Part shown: positions 1 to 7,521 of the stretch, piece by piece | Numbering within the stretch: position 1 is the first letter of the stretch | How the letters are laid out: each line of letters opens with the position of its first letter | Assembly (NCBI RefSeq): GCF_014270035.1 | Contig: NZ_JACNEP010000020.1 | Location: 1 to 59,163, forward strand | Source: Neptunicella marina | Lineage (GTDB): Bacteria > Pseudomonadota > Gammaproteobacteria > Enterobacterales > Alteromonadaceae | Reading direction: 5' to 3' | DNA length: 59,163 nt | Made by a program: the position numbers and the translations under genes | Notes under the pieces: model-generated | Told to the model about the DNA's origin: nothing | What the model saw: only the letters and a program-made list of their open reading frames with translations | Databases searched by the model: none

Positions 1-299
1 TTTCTTGTCATCTCAACTTCGCCGCTGACCGTTGCCGTTCCCCGTCGAAGTGGCGCGCATTCTACGCATCTAACAAAATCACGCAACCCTTTTTTTTAAC
101 TTTTTGGCCGTTTGCGCAGGTTTTGTACAAAAACAGCCTCAAAGCCCCAAAAAACCGCTTTTTGCTTGGTACATTTTGTTTATCACATAGGCTTGCTATC
201 CCCAAATAAACCAGTAACATAAGGCGTGTTTACGCATTTTTTACGGCAACCATCTTTTTCGTTGTCATTGTTTATATGTTTTTATTTAGGTAGTTATAT
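1..299. other. Intergenic stretch before the first gene
   Basis: No convincing coding region or RNA gene is visible. It carries an eight-T run near 90-97 and AT-rich sequence from about 180 onward that should contain the promoter of the RRM gene; I could not pick a well-spaced -35/-10 pair. An AGGT at 288-291 is a plausible ribosome binding site for the ATG at 300. The first 60 bases are G+C-richer and could be the edge of a gene or leader outside the window. Confidence 0.4.
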
Positions 300-746
300 A
301 TGAAGTCTTCATTTGCACTAACAATCATCACAACCTTGGTGCTTAGCATTATCTGTTACATCCTTGTCTCTGTATTAGCCATTAACCTAGATGCAGCATC
401 TGCGATTGCCATTGGTGTTATTTTAGGTGCCTTACCTTCTATATTAATGAAAAATCAAAACTCAGTGAGTGCTGGTGCAGAATCCAACGACGATCTGCAA
501 ACATTATATGTAGGTAACTTACCCTACCGTGCAAACGAAAAAGCCATCGCAGAATTATTTAATGATTTCGGTAAAGTTAACTCTGTTCGTCTGATGAAAG
601 ACCGACGCACAGGTAAACGTAAAGGTTATGGTTTTGTCGAAATAGAAAATGGCGCAGCTAAAAAAGCCATCGCGGCTTTAAATGATACCGAGTTTCAGGA
701 GCGAACATTAAAAGTTCGTATGGCGAAGGATAAAGCCGAAAGCTAA
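300..746 (+). CDS. Membrane-anchored RRM RNA-binding protein
   Basis: A 148-residue protein with two hydrophobic segments at the N-terminus (about residues 5-28 and 32-50) followed by one RNA recognition motif (about 67-145). RNP2 (LYVGNL, 69-74) and RNP1 (KGYGFVEI, 108-115) are both intact with their aromatic residues, so single-stranded RNA binding is expected. The basic tail is short. Bacterial RRM proteins are usually soluble and about 80-100 residues; here the motif is tethered to the membrane. RNA binding follows from the family. Placement on the cytoplasmic face is inferred from the hydrophobic N-terminus. The start is the only ATG before the membrane segments and follows an AGGT. The gene stands alone and ends in a bidirectional terminator shared with the next gene. 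Confidence 0.88.
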   Translation: MKSSFALTIITTLVLSIICYILVSVLAINLDAASAIAIGVILGALPSILMKNQNSVSAGAESNDDLQTLYVGNLPYRANEKAIAELFNDFGKVNSVRLMKDRRTGKRKGYGFVEIENGAAKKAIAALNDTEFQERTLKVRMAKDKAES

Positions 747-755
747 ATCTAAAAA

Positions 756-778
756 ACAGCCCGCTTATTGCGGGCTGT
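756..778. terminator. Bidirectional terminator with the downstream stop codon in its loop
   Basis: A perfect 9-bp stem (ACAGCCCGC / GCGGGCTGT) around the 5-base loop TTATT, with an A-run before and a T-run after, so it can work on both strands. The plus-strand RRM gene stops ten bases before it. The stop codon of the minus-strand DUF5610-like gene (765-767) lies inside the loop. Confidence 0.85.
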
Positions 779-2180
779 TTTCATTCTGGGTTTTGTTAGC
801 AGGTAAATTATCTAATAGTTTCTGGTTAAACTGTTCAAATCGCGTAATAGCTTCAATCAAATCAGGTGTATGTACCTCTGGCATAGTATTAACAATGCCA
901 TTAATCAATCCATCAAATGAATCTTTATCCTGCAATAACGTTTGTGCTTGTTGCATCACTCCCATCATATCTTCCAGATAGTCCGCGATCGGTTTGACCT
1001 GTTTAAGGTTCTCACCCACAGCACGATTATCACTTTCATCATAATGAGACACGGCTTCATAGGTGTTTATCATCTGAGTTTGTTTCATGCTGGTTAGGTT
1101 AAGGCTATACCCCGTTAGCGTAGTATCATCAAATCCCAGATTTTTTGCTTTCTCAAATGCTTTATCTAAGTCACCGGCATAAAAATCACTGGCAAGTTTT
1201 TGCGTATCCGACACTAAACTAGCAATTGCATTTAATTCTTCATCATTCAGATCGCCCTGAACTGAAAACGAAAATCCGCTTTGCTGAAAATACTGATACT
1301 GACTTTGTGCACTAATAACAGAAGCATCATTAGCTTTGTCTGCAGCATCATCATTTTCTGAGTTGTCATTTTGTGGTGATTCAGACTCTCCTGCCCCAGT
1401 TGCAGCAGGACTATCAGCTTCAACGCTTTCACTCGTCGCATCGGCGTTGTTCCCTTGCGATGACTCGGCCTCTTTTTGCTTCTGCTGTTGCTCCGCCAAC
1501 ATAATTTGCTGGTTCAAACTAAACTGCTGCGCATTTTCAAAGCGAATACGAACTTCATCACCTTCTTTGGTATATATAGTGATATCACCGCTCTGTTGTT
1601 GACTGACACTAAGCTCGCTTCCAACCCGCACGCCATCGGTTGTTTGCTCAGGCACTTTACCCAAAATCTGCTTTTCCAGATCCTGGATGCCTTGTTCGAT
1701 TAAATCCTGACTTTTTTTAATGCCATCCGATATCTCACCGTTCATTACACCGGCCAAATCTTTCTTAGCCATATTTACACCTTTGAGCACACCATTTCTG
1801 GCTTGCTCAAACATGCCGGTTAATTCCTCATCAGACATACCTTTGGCTTTGGCGTGTTTTAACGCACCACCCACAAATGTCAGCACATTTTTGGCTACCT
1901 CTTCAAAATCAAACAGACCTTTATTCTGTTTATTATCAGCTAAAGGTAACTTAGGTGACTGCTGATCAATTTCGATAGAGCGGTTATAAGAATAAGCCAG
2001 TACATTCACTCCCACCGATTTGGTAGAGCTGACTGACAACGTTGAGCTTTGCATTAACTGACTGGCATACGCCTGTTGGCCAGCCTGTTTTTGAATTGCC
2101 GGAGCGGACGTATCCTGTGAACGCGCACGATCCGTCGCTGGCGTTTTATTCAAAAACGCCTTTATTTCACTAATATTCAT
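765..2180 (-). CDS. DUF5610-like conserved protein
   Basis: A 471-residue protein without signal peptide or membrane segment. The N-terminal third includes a helical block (about 90-175: FEEVAKNV, FVGGALKHA, repeated K/E helices) that I recognise as resembling DUF5610 proteins of Shewanella, Vibrio and Alteromonas. Residues about 230-290 are a low-complexity Q/E/S/N/D-rich linker, and the C-terminal part is again helical. Function is unknown. The start ATG follows GAGGT at a good distance. It is a single gene whose last codons form the terminator stem at 756-778. Coding is strongly supported by length and composition; the family assignment is from memory and moderate. Confidence 0.75.
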   Translation of the reverse strand: MNISEIKAFLNKTPATDRARSQDTSAPAIQKQAGQQAYASQLMQSSTLSVSSTKSVGVNVLAYSYNRSIEIDQQSPKLPLADNKQNKGLFDFEEVAKNVLTFVGGALKHAKAKGMSDEELTGMFEQARNGVLKGVNMAKKDLAGVMNGEISDGIKKSQDLIEQGIQDLEKQILGKVPEQTTDGVRVGSELSVSQQQSGDITIYTKEGDEVRIRFENAQQFSLNQQIMLAEQQQKQKEAESSQGNNADATSESVEADSPAATGAGESESPQNDNSENDDAADKANDASVISAQSQYQYFQQSGFSFSVQGDLNDEELNAIASLVSDTQKLASDFYAGDLDKAFEKAKNLGFDDTTLTGYSLNLTSMKQTQMINTYEAVSHYDESDNRAVGENLKQVKPIADYLEDMMGVMQQAQTLLQDKDSFDGLINGIVNTMPEVHTPDLIEAITRFEQFNQKLLDNLPANKTQNENSPQ

Positions 2181-2358
2181 ATTTATGACCTCACTAACCT
2201 CAACTCTATTATCGGCTAAAGCTGTACGTTATTTAGTCTTTTTTATTAATCATAATTAAAAATAGTTCAGCTAAAAAACGACAAACAAAATTTGGCGCTA
2301 AGACGGTTAACCTTTACAATCCGCGCCCTGAAATTTTTAAACAATCCGGGAGAAGCTG

Positions 2359-3456
2359 GTGCGACCGACTGAAATCGACCCAACACAATATGATCAACTG
2401 CTAAATGAAAAGGCGGAACAGATCCAACAACAATTTTCCGGATTAATCGACACACAACTTGAAATCTTTCGATCTGAGCCACTGCACTACCGCCAACGCG
2501 CAGAATTCCGCGTTTGGCATGAAGGCGACGATCTGTACCACATCATGTTTGATCAACAGAGCAAATCTAAATACCGGGTTGATCATTTCCCTCCCGGCTC
2601 CAGGTTGATTAATCAGTTAATGCAGGATTTGCTTGAGCTTCTTAAGCCCAACCCTATTGCCAGACAAAAGTTATTCCAAATTGACTACCTAACCAGCTTA
2701 AGTGGGCAAGCTGTTATTTCACTGCTTTATCACAAACAACTGGACGACGAGTGGTTATCAGAGATAGGTAACATCCGAGCAAAACTTCGTGAAAAATATG
2801 ATGTGCAAATAATTGGCCGTGCGCGAAAACAAAAGCACATTTTGGATTCAGACTACGTAATAGAAAGTTTGCCAATTAATGGGCGCAATTATGACTTTAA
2901 ACAAATAGAAAACAGCTTCACTCAACCTAATGCCAATGTTAATTGCCAAATGATTGAATGGGCATTGGATTGCACATCTGATAGCAAAAGCGATTTACTT
3001 GAGCTTTATTGTGGTGCGGGTAACTTTACCTTGCCACTGGCACAAAACTTTAACCGCGTACTGGCCACCGAAATATCTAAATCCTCTGTTAATGCTGCGC
3101 AATTTAACATTGCCAGAAACAACATCGAAAATGTGGATATTATTCGCATGTCGAGTGAAGAATTCACTCAGGCCATCAACAAACAAAGAACCTTTAGCCG
3201 CCTTGATGGTATCGATTTAGATAGCTACCGTTGCAATACGATTTTTGTTGATCCGCCACGTGCGGGCTTAGATGATAATACGCTGGAACTTGTGTCGGGT
3301 TATGACAATATTCTCTATATTTCCTGTAATCCGGATACGCTGTTTAACAATTTACAAACGTTAACACAGACCCATCAGGTTTCACGTTTTGCCTTATTTG
3401 ATCAGTTTCCGTACACCCATCACGCCGAATGTGGGGTTTGGTTAACTAAAGCTTAG
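2359..3456 (+). CDS. trmA: tRNA (uracil-5-)-methyltransferase TrmA
   Basis: A 365-residue SAM-dependent enzyme that methylates U54 to ribothymidine in the T-loop of tRNA. The length equals the usual TrmA size (about 366). Visible are the SAM-binding [15 protein letters not shown] loop, the DPPRAGLD motif, the catalytic cysteine C323 in SCNPDTL, and the C-terminal HHAECG with the proton-abstracting glutamate. There is no N-terminal TRAM domain or Fe-S cysteine cluster, which separates it from RlmC/RlmD. The start is GTG at 2359, supported by GGGAG six bases upstream. It converges on fabR and overlaps it by four bases. Confidence 0.96.
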   Translation: MRPTEIDPTQYDQLLNEKAEQIQQQFSGLIDTQLEIFRSEPLHYRQRAEFRVWHEGDDLYHIMFDQQSKSKYRVDHFPPGSRLINQLMQDLLELLKPNPIARQKLFQIDYLTSLSGQAVISLLYHKQLDDEWLSEIGNIRAKLREKYDVQIIGRARKQKHILDSDYVIESLPINGRNYDFKQIENSFTQPNANVNCQMIEWALDCTSDSKSDLLELYCGAGNFTLPLAQNFNRVLATEISKSSVNAAQFNIARNNIENVDIIRMSSEEFTQAINKQRTFSRLDGIDLDSYRCNTIFVDPPRAGLDDNTLELVSGYDNILYISCNPDTLFNNLQTLTQTHQVSRFALFDQFPYTHHAECGVWLTKA

Positions 3457-4064
3457 TCAGCAACTCTGGAGCTGTGGTGCGCCGCAGCTCCAAAACCGAT
3501 AAAGCGCAACTGCACAATAAGCCGCTCCGCCAATTCTTTACGCTTCTTAGCTGATAAATCAATCGCTTCGGCACCAGCAGAAAACACCAGTTTTACCATA
3601 GCTTCAGCTTGCAGATAAGCGATATCAGGTGGCAAGCCGGTATGACGCGTCACATAATCGGTTAACTCTTCAATGAAATGTTTAATTTCACGGGACACCG
3701 CTTCCCGAAAGGCAGTAGATGTTCCCGAACGCTCGCGTAACAATAATCTGAAAGCATTGGCATTTGCTGCCACAAATTCCATGAAAGTATCCACAGATAC
3801 ACGGATGACATCACCACCGTGCGCAATACGAACCCGCGCCTGACGCATCAGCTGGCGTAACGCTAAACCGGCCTCATCAACCAGCACTAAGCCCAAATCA
3901 TCCATATCTTTAAAATGTCGATAAAAGGATGTGGGGGCGATGCCCGCCTCACGAGCCACTTCTCGTAAACTTATACTTGCCAGACTGCGCTGATCCGACA
4001 TCAAACTGAACGCGGCATCCATAATTGCTTGCCGGGTTCTAAGCTTTTGTTCTTTGCGATTCAT
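3453..4064 (-). CDS. fabR: TetR-family repressor of unsaturated fatty acid synthesis, FabR
   Basis: A 203-residue TetR-type regulator. The N-terminal helix-turn-helix block ([20 protein letters not shown]) is almost identical to that of E. coli FabR, as are LRQLMRQAR and [12 protein letters not shown]. FabR senses the unsaturated/saturated acyl pool and represses unsaturated fatty acid genes. I place the start at the internal ATG (4064), which has AGGA seven bases upstream; a TTG five codons earlier lacks one. It is divergent from a delta-9 desaturase whose promoter carries a FabR-like palindrome (4233-4250), so that gene is the likely target. The stop overlaps that of trmA. Confidence 0.93.
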   Translation of the reverse strand: MNRKEQKLRTRQAIMDAAFSLMSDQRSLASISLREVAREAGIAPTSFYRHFKDMDDLGLVLVDEAGLALRQLMRQARVRIAHGGDVIRVSVDTFMEFVAANANAFRLLLRERSGTSTAFREAVSREIKHFIEELTDYVTRHTGLPPDIAYLQAEAMVKLVFSAGAEAIDLSAKKRKELAERLIVQLRFIGFGAAAHHSSRVAD

Positions 4065-4203
4065 TGCGATCCTGTGCAATTTTCAGACTAAGTTAATAAA
4101 AAGCCGCGAGTTTTTAAGAGCGGGGCGAGAGATAATTGTTGGTTTATAACAAATTGGTTGTCCTGGAGCCAGCCAAAAACGCCCGATTAAGGCTAATTTA
4201 GAC

Positions 4204-4232
4204 TTGAGTTGCCACTATCAAACGGGTAAATT
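4204..4232 (+). promoter_or_regulatory. Candidate desaturase promoter
   Basis: TTGAGT (4204-4209) and TAAATT (4227-4232) are separated by 17 bases, a good sigma-70 spacing with 4/6 matches in each box. The predicted start of transcription (about 4239) falls inside the adjoining palindrome. Confidence 0.5.
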
Positions 4233-4250
4233 AGCGCACACTTGTAAGCT
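4233..4250. promoter_or_regulatory. Candidate FabR operator
   Basis: An 18-bp imperfect palindrome AGCGCACACTTGTAAGCT, with AGC...GCT outer arms and ACA..TGT inner arms. It has the layout of enterobacterial FabR sites (an AGC-type outer arm with a TACA-N2-TGTA-like core). It overlaps the inferred transcription start of the desaturase gene and ends 13 bases before its ATG, where bound FabR would block the promoter. The match is by eye from family knowledge. Confidence 0.65.
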
Positions 4251-4263
4251 GAAAGTAATAATA

Positions 4264-5385
4264 ATGCAAAAACCCCCTATCATTCTGACCAATGTACTGC
4301 TATTCAGCTTAACTGGATTAGCTGCAATTACACTGGTTCCTTACGAAGCACTGGTTAATGGATATGACCGGTTTGAAATATTAAGTTTTATCCTGCTGAC
4401 AGGCTTTGCAGGCATGTCGATTACTGCGGGCTACCACAGGCTGTGGTCGCATAAAACTTATGAAGCACATCCTGTTTTACGTTTCATACTGGCCCTGGGT
4501 GGTGCATTTGCCCTGCAGAACAGTATTCTGCATTGGTCTTCGGACCATCGTATTCACCACAAACATGTGGATGACAACGACAAAGATCCCTACTCAGCAA
4601 AACGTGGTTTTTGGTATTCGCATATTGGCTGGATGTTGCGTGAGTATCAGGCACAACGTTACAGCGACTATGCCAACTGCCGTGACTTGCAAAAAGATCC
4701 AATTGTCATGTGGCAACACAAATATTATTTGCCGCTGGTACTGATAATGAATATTGGCTTACCTGTATTTCTGGGTTGGTTAAATGGCGATATCTGGGGC
4801 ATGTTTTTACTGGCAGGGGTATTACGTCTGGTCATTTCCCATCATGTTACCTTTTTTATTAATTCACTGGCGCATATCTGGGGTAAACAAACCTACACAG
4901 ATAAAAATACCGCCAAAGATAACGGATTTCTGGCATTCGTGACCTATGGGGAGGGTTATCATAACTTCCATCATATTTTTGAACATGACTACCGAAATGG
5001 AGTGCGCTGGTTCCATTATGACCCAACCAAGTGGCTTATTTACGGTTGTTCCCTGATTGGCTTAACCCGCAACCTGCGTAAAGTCCCCGATGAGCGTATT
5101 GTTAAGGCGCGTATTACCATGGAATTGCAATCCTCAGTTAAACGTATTGCCCATTTACCCAATGCCGACGAACTACTAGCCAAATTACAACATGAATATG
5201 ATTTACTGGTGCATAAACTCGGTGAATATTATGCCACTCGCAAGCGTTTAATGGACATTAAAAAACGTAAACTAATACGCGAGCTGGAAAAACTGGAACT
5301 TGATTACAAATATCAGGAAATGAAATTGCACTTACAATTACAAATGCAAAAATGGAGCAAACTTAACTCCATGCAATTTGCTTAA
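4264..5385 (+). CDS. Delta-9-type fatty acid (acyl-CoA/acyl) desaturase
   Basis: A 373-residue integral-membrane di-iron desaturase. The three histidine boxes are intact: HRLWSH (58-63), HRIHH (95-99) and HNFHH (233-237). Hydrophobic segments lie at about 8-30, 38-55, 72-90, 155-172 and 178-200. It introduces a cis double bond into saturated acyl chains, using oxygen. After the catalytic part, about 90 charged residues (from about 280) look like a long coiled coil, an addition compared with compact bacterial desaturases. I start at ATG 4264: upstream codons back to TTG 4204 would have to read through the promoter and operator. Divergent fabR and the operator at 4233 point to control by unsaturated fatty acid demand. 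Confidence 0.92.
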   Translation: MQKPPIILTNVLLFSLTGLAAITLVPYEALVNGYDRFEILSFILLTGFAGMSITAGYHRLWSHKTYEAHPVLRFILALGGAFALQNSILHWSSDHRIHHKHVDDNDKDPYSAKRGFWYSHIGWMLREYQAQRYSDYANCRDLQKDPIVMWQHKYYLPLVLIMNIGLPVFLGWLNGDIWGMFLLAGVLRLVISHHVTFFINSLAHIWGKQTYTDKNTAKDNGFLAFVTYGEGYHNFHHIFEHDYRNGVRWFHYDPTKWLIYGCSLIGLTRNLRKVPDERIVKARITMELQSSVKRIAHLPNADELLAKLQHEYDLLVHKLGEYYATRKRLMDIKKRKLIRELEKLELDYKYQEMKLHLQLQMQKWSKLNSMQFA

Positions 5386-5408
5386 AAAGCATCCCGTTTA
5401 TATCCCCC

Positions 5409-5435
5409 AATAAAGCCCGCTCAGCGGGCTTTATT
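5409..5435 (+). terminator. Terminator after the desaturase gene
   Basis: A perfect 12-bp stem (AATAAAGCCCGC / GCGGGCTTTATT) with the 3-base loop TCA, followed by more T. It lies 24 bases after the stop codon. Confidence 0.88.
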
Positions 5436-5515
5436 TTTTGTTTGACTATTCACAGCCAGACTAACACTGCTAAACTAAAACAAGTTTCTGATTTTAAAAG
5501 ACTTTGGAGAAAGCA

Positions 5516-6943
5516 GTGAGCAGCAAAAAATCCCCGGCTAAAAAGCCAGAAAAGTTTCAATTTGATGCCATCGTTATCGGCACGGGCCCCGGTGGTGAAG
5601 GTGCTGCGATGCAATTATCCAAAGCTGGTAAACGCGTAGCCGTGGTCGAACGTTATGAGCTGGTGGGCGGCGGATGCACTCACTGGGGAACCATTCCTTC
5701 CAAAGCACTGAGACAATCGGTTAGTCGACTGGTTGAATATAATACCAATTCCCTGTTCAACGATAACCATACCCGCAACCTGAGTTTTCAGGATATGCTC
5801 AACCATGCCAGCGCCGTCATTCGTAAACAAACTCAGTTACGAGGCGGATTTTACCAACGGAATAATGTACCTGTTTTCCACGGTGAAGCGTCATTTATCG
5901 ATCAGCATCATATTCAAATTAAACGCAATGACGGTTCATTTGAGACCGTCAGTGCCGACAAATTTGTACTGGCGACAGGTTCACGGCCTTACACCCCCAA
6001 AGATATCGATTTCTCTCATCCCCGAATTTATAACAGCGATACCATTTTGGCACTCAAACATGAACCAAAACACATCATTATTTATGGTGCCGGGGTTATC
6101 GGTAGTGAATACGCCTCTATATTCCGAGGCCTGGGAATCAAGGTGGATCTGGTCAATATGCGTGACCGCTTATTGTCTTTCCTTGATGCAGAAATTTCTG
6201 ATGCGCTGAGCTATCACCTGTGGAATAACGGTGCAGTTATTCGTCACAACGAATGTTATTCTAAAGTCGAAGGGCGTGATGATTGTGTAGTGATGGAGCT
6301 CGACTCAGGTAAACGCATGAAAGCCGACTGTCTGTTATTTGCCAACGGCAGAACCGGTAACACAGATATGCTCAATCTCGAATCGGTTGGTCTTAAACCA
6401 GATTCCCGTGGACAGGTAAAAGTGGACAGTAATTACCGCACGGAGATTGATAATATTTATGCCGTTGGTGATGTGATTGGTTATCCGAGCCTGGCATCAG
6501 CAGCTTACAATCAGGGACGCTTTGCAGCGGAAGCCATGCTACATGGCAAATGCGATACACGCCTGATTGAAGATATCCCAACCGGTATTTATACCATTCC
6601 GGAAATAAGCTCGGTGGGTAAAAATGAGCAGGAATTAACTGCACAGAAAATCCCTTATGAAGTAGGTCGCGCCCAATTCAAACATTTAGCCCGGGCACAA
6701 ATTTCCAATAATCTGGTAGGCAGTTTAAAAATATTGTTCCACCGGGAAACCAAAGCAGTACTCGGCATTCATTGTTTTGGTGAAAATGCATCGGAAATCG
6801 TGCATATCGGTCAGGCCATTATGCAACAACAAGGGGCAGGCAACACAATGGATTACTTTGTGAATACGACCTTTAATTACCCTACAATGGCAGAAGCCTA
6901 TCGTGTTGCGGCCCTGAACGGATTAAACCGCATATTTGATTAA
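5516..6943 (+). CDS. sthA: Soluble pyridine nucleotide transhydrogenase
   Basis: A 475-residue FAD enzyme that moves reducing equivalents between NADPH and NAD+. It shows the FAD dinucleotide fold ([10 protein letters not shown], about 22-31) and [13 protein letters not shown], where the second cysteine of the disulfide reductase motif is a threonine, as in SthA rather than lipoamide dehydrogenase. A second dinucleotide fold is [13 protein letters not shown], followed by a C-terminal dimerisation domain ending with [13 protein letters not shown]. The start is GTG 5516, preceded by GGAG at six bases; a TTG four codons upstream sits on that ribosome binding site. It is about nine residues longer than E. 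coli SthA because of a lysine-rich N-terminus. The next gene begins five bases downstream. Confidence 0.95.
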   Translation: MSSKKSPAKKPEKFQFDAIVIGTGPGGEGAAMQLSKAGKRVAVVERYELVGGGCTHWGTIPSKALRQSVSRLVEYNTNSLFNDNHTRNLSFQDMLNHASAVIRKQTQLRGGFYQRNNVPVFHGEASFIDQHHIQIKRNDGSFETVSADKFVLATGSRPYTPKDIDFSHPRIYNSDTILALKHEPKHIIIYGAGVIGSEYASIFRGLGIKVDLVNMRDRLLSFLDAEISDALSYHLWNNGAVIRHNECYSKVEGRDDCVVMELDSGKRMKADCLLFANGRTGNTDMLNLESVGLKPDSRGQVKVDSNYRTEIDNIYAVGDVIGYPSLASAAYNQGRFAAEAMLHGKCDTRLIEDIPTGIYTIPEISSVGKNEQELTAQKIPYEVGRAQFKHLARAQISNNLVGSLKILFHRETKAVLGIHCFGENASEIVHIGQAIMQQQGAGNTMDYFVNTTFNYPTMAEAYRVAALNGLNRIFD

Positions 6944-6948
6944 ATCCA

Positions 6949-7521
6949 GTGCAACATTTACTTGAAGACGTTGCACGCTGTACATTGTGCAGTGAGCAAC
7001 TTCCTCTGATACCCAAACCTGTTATCCAGGCTTCCTCTTCAGCAAAACTACTGATAATTGGTCAGGCGCCAGGACTCAAAGTACATCAGACTGGCACACC
7101 CTGGAATGATGCATCCGGAGACAGATTACGCAGCTGGTTACAGGTCACGCAGGAACAGTTTTACGATAAAAAGCATATTGCCATTATGCCGATGGGGTTT
7201 TGTTATCCGGGCAGAGGAAAATCAGGTGACTTACCCCCTATTCCAAAATGTGCGCCCACCTGGCATAAGAAGTTGCTGCAACAAATGCCTGACATCCAGC
7301 TAACCCTGTTAATTGGACAGTACGCACAACAATATTATCTGCAGGATAAATACACCTTAACCCAACGAGTACAAAACTGGCGTAGCTACCTACCACAATT
7401 TATTGCGTTACCGCATCCCTCACCACGCAACAATATTTGGTTAAAGAAAAACCCGTGGTTTGAACAGGAATTGCTGCCACAAATGCGGCAGCAAATAGAT
7501 AAAATCTTATCTAACGATTAG
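6949..7521 (+). CDS. Uracil-DNA glycosylase family protein (family 4-like)
   Basis: A 190-residue member of the uracil-DNA glycosylase superfamily (COG1573 type), expected to remove uracil from DNA in base excision repair. The water-activating motif appears as GQAPG (38-42) and the second active-site loop as HPSPRN near residue 165. Four cysteines, C11-x2-C14 and C85-x15-C101, fit the 4Fe-4S ligand spacing of family 4. The start is GTG, five bases after sthA, without a clear ribosome binding site, so translational coupling is likely. The 3' end overlaps the convergent signalling gene by four bases. The exact subfamily is uncertain. Confidence 0.82.
   Translation: MQHLLEDVARCTLCSEQLPLIPKPVIQASSSAKLLIIGQAPGLKVHQTGTPWNDASGDRLRSWLQVTQEQFYDKKHIAIMPMGFCYPGRGKSGDLPPIPKCAPTWHKKLLQQMPDIQLTLLIGQYAQQYYLQDKYTLTQRVQNWRSYLPQFIALPHPSPRNNIWLKKNPWFEQELLPQMRQQIDKILSND

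Noticed and set aside
1247-1965. Alternative-frame reading frames inside the DUF5610-like gene
   Set aside because: They are antisense or shifted shadows with no ribosome binding site or domain, explained by the low-complexity coding strand.
4204-4263. A TTG start 20 codons upstream of the desaturase
   Set aside because: The stretch contains the predicted promoter and FabR-like palindrome, and family members begin near the internal ATG.
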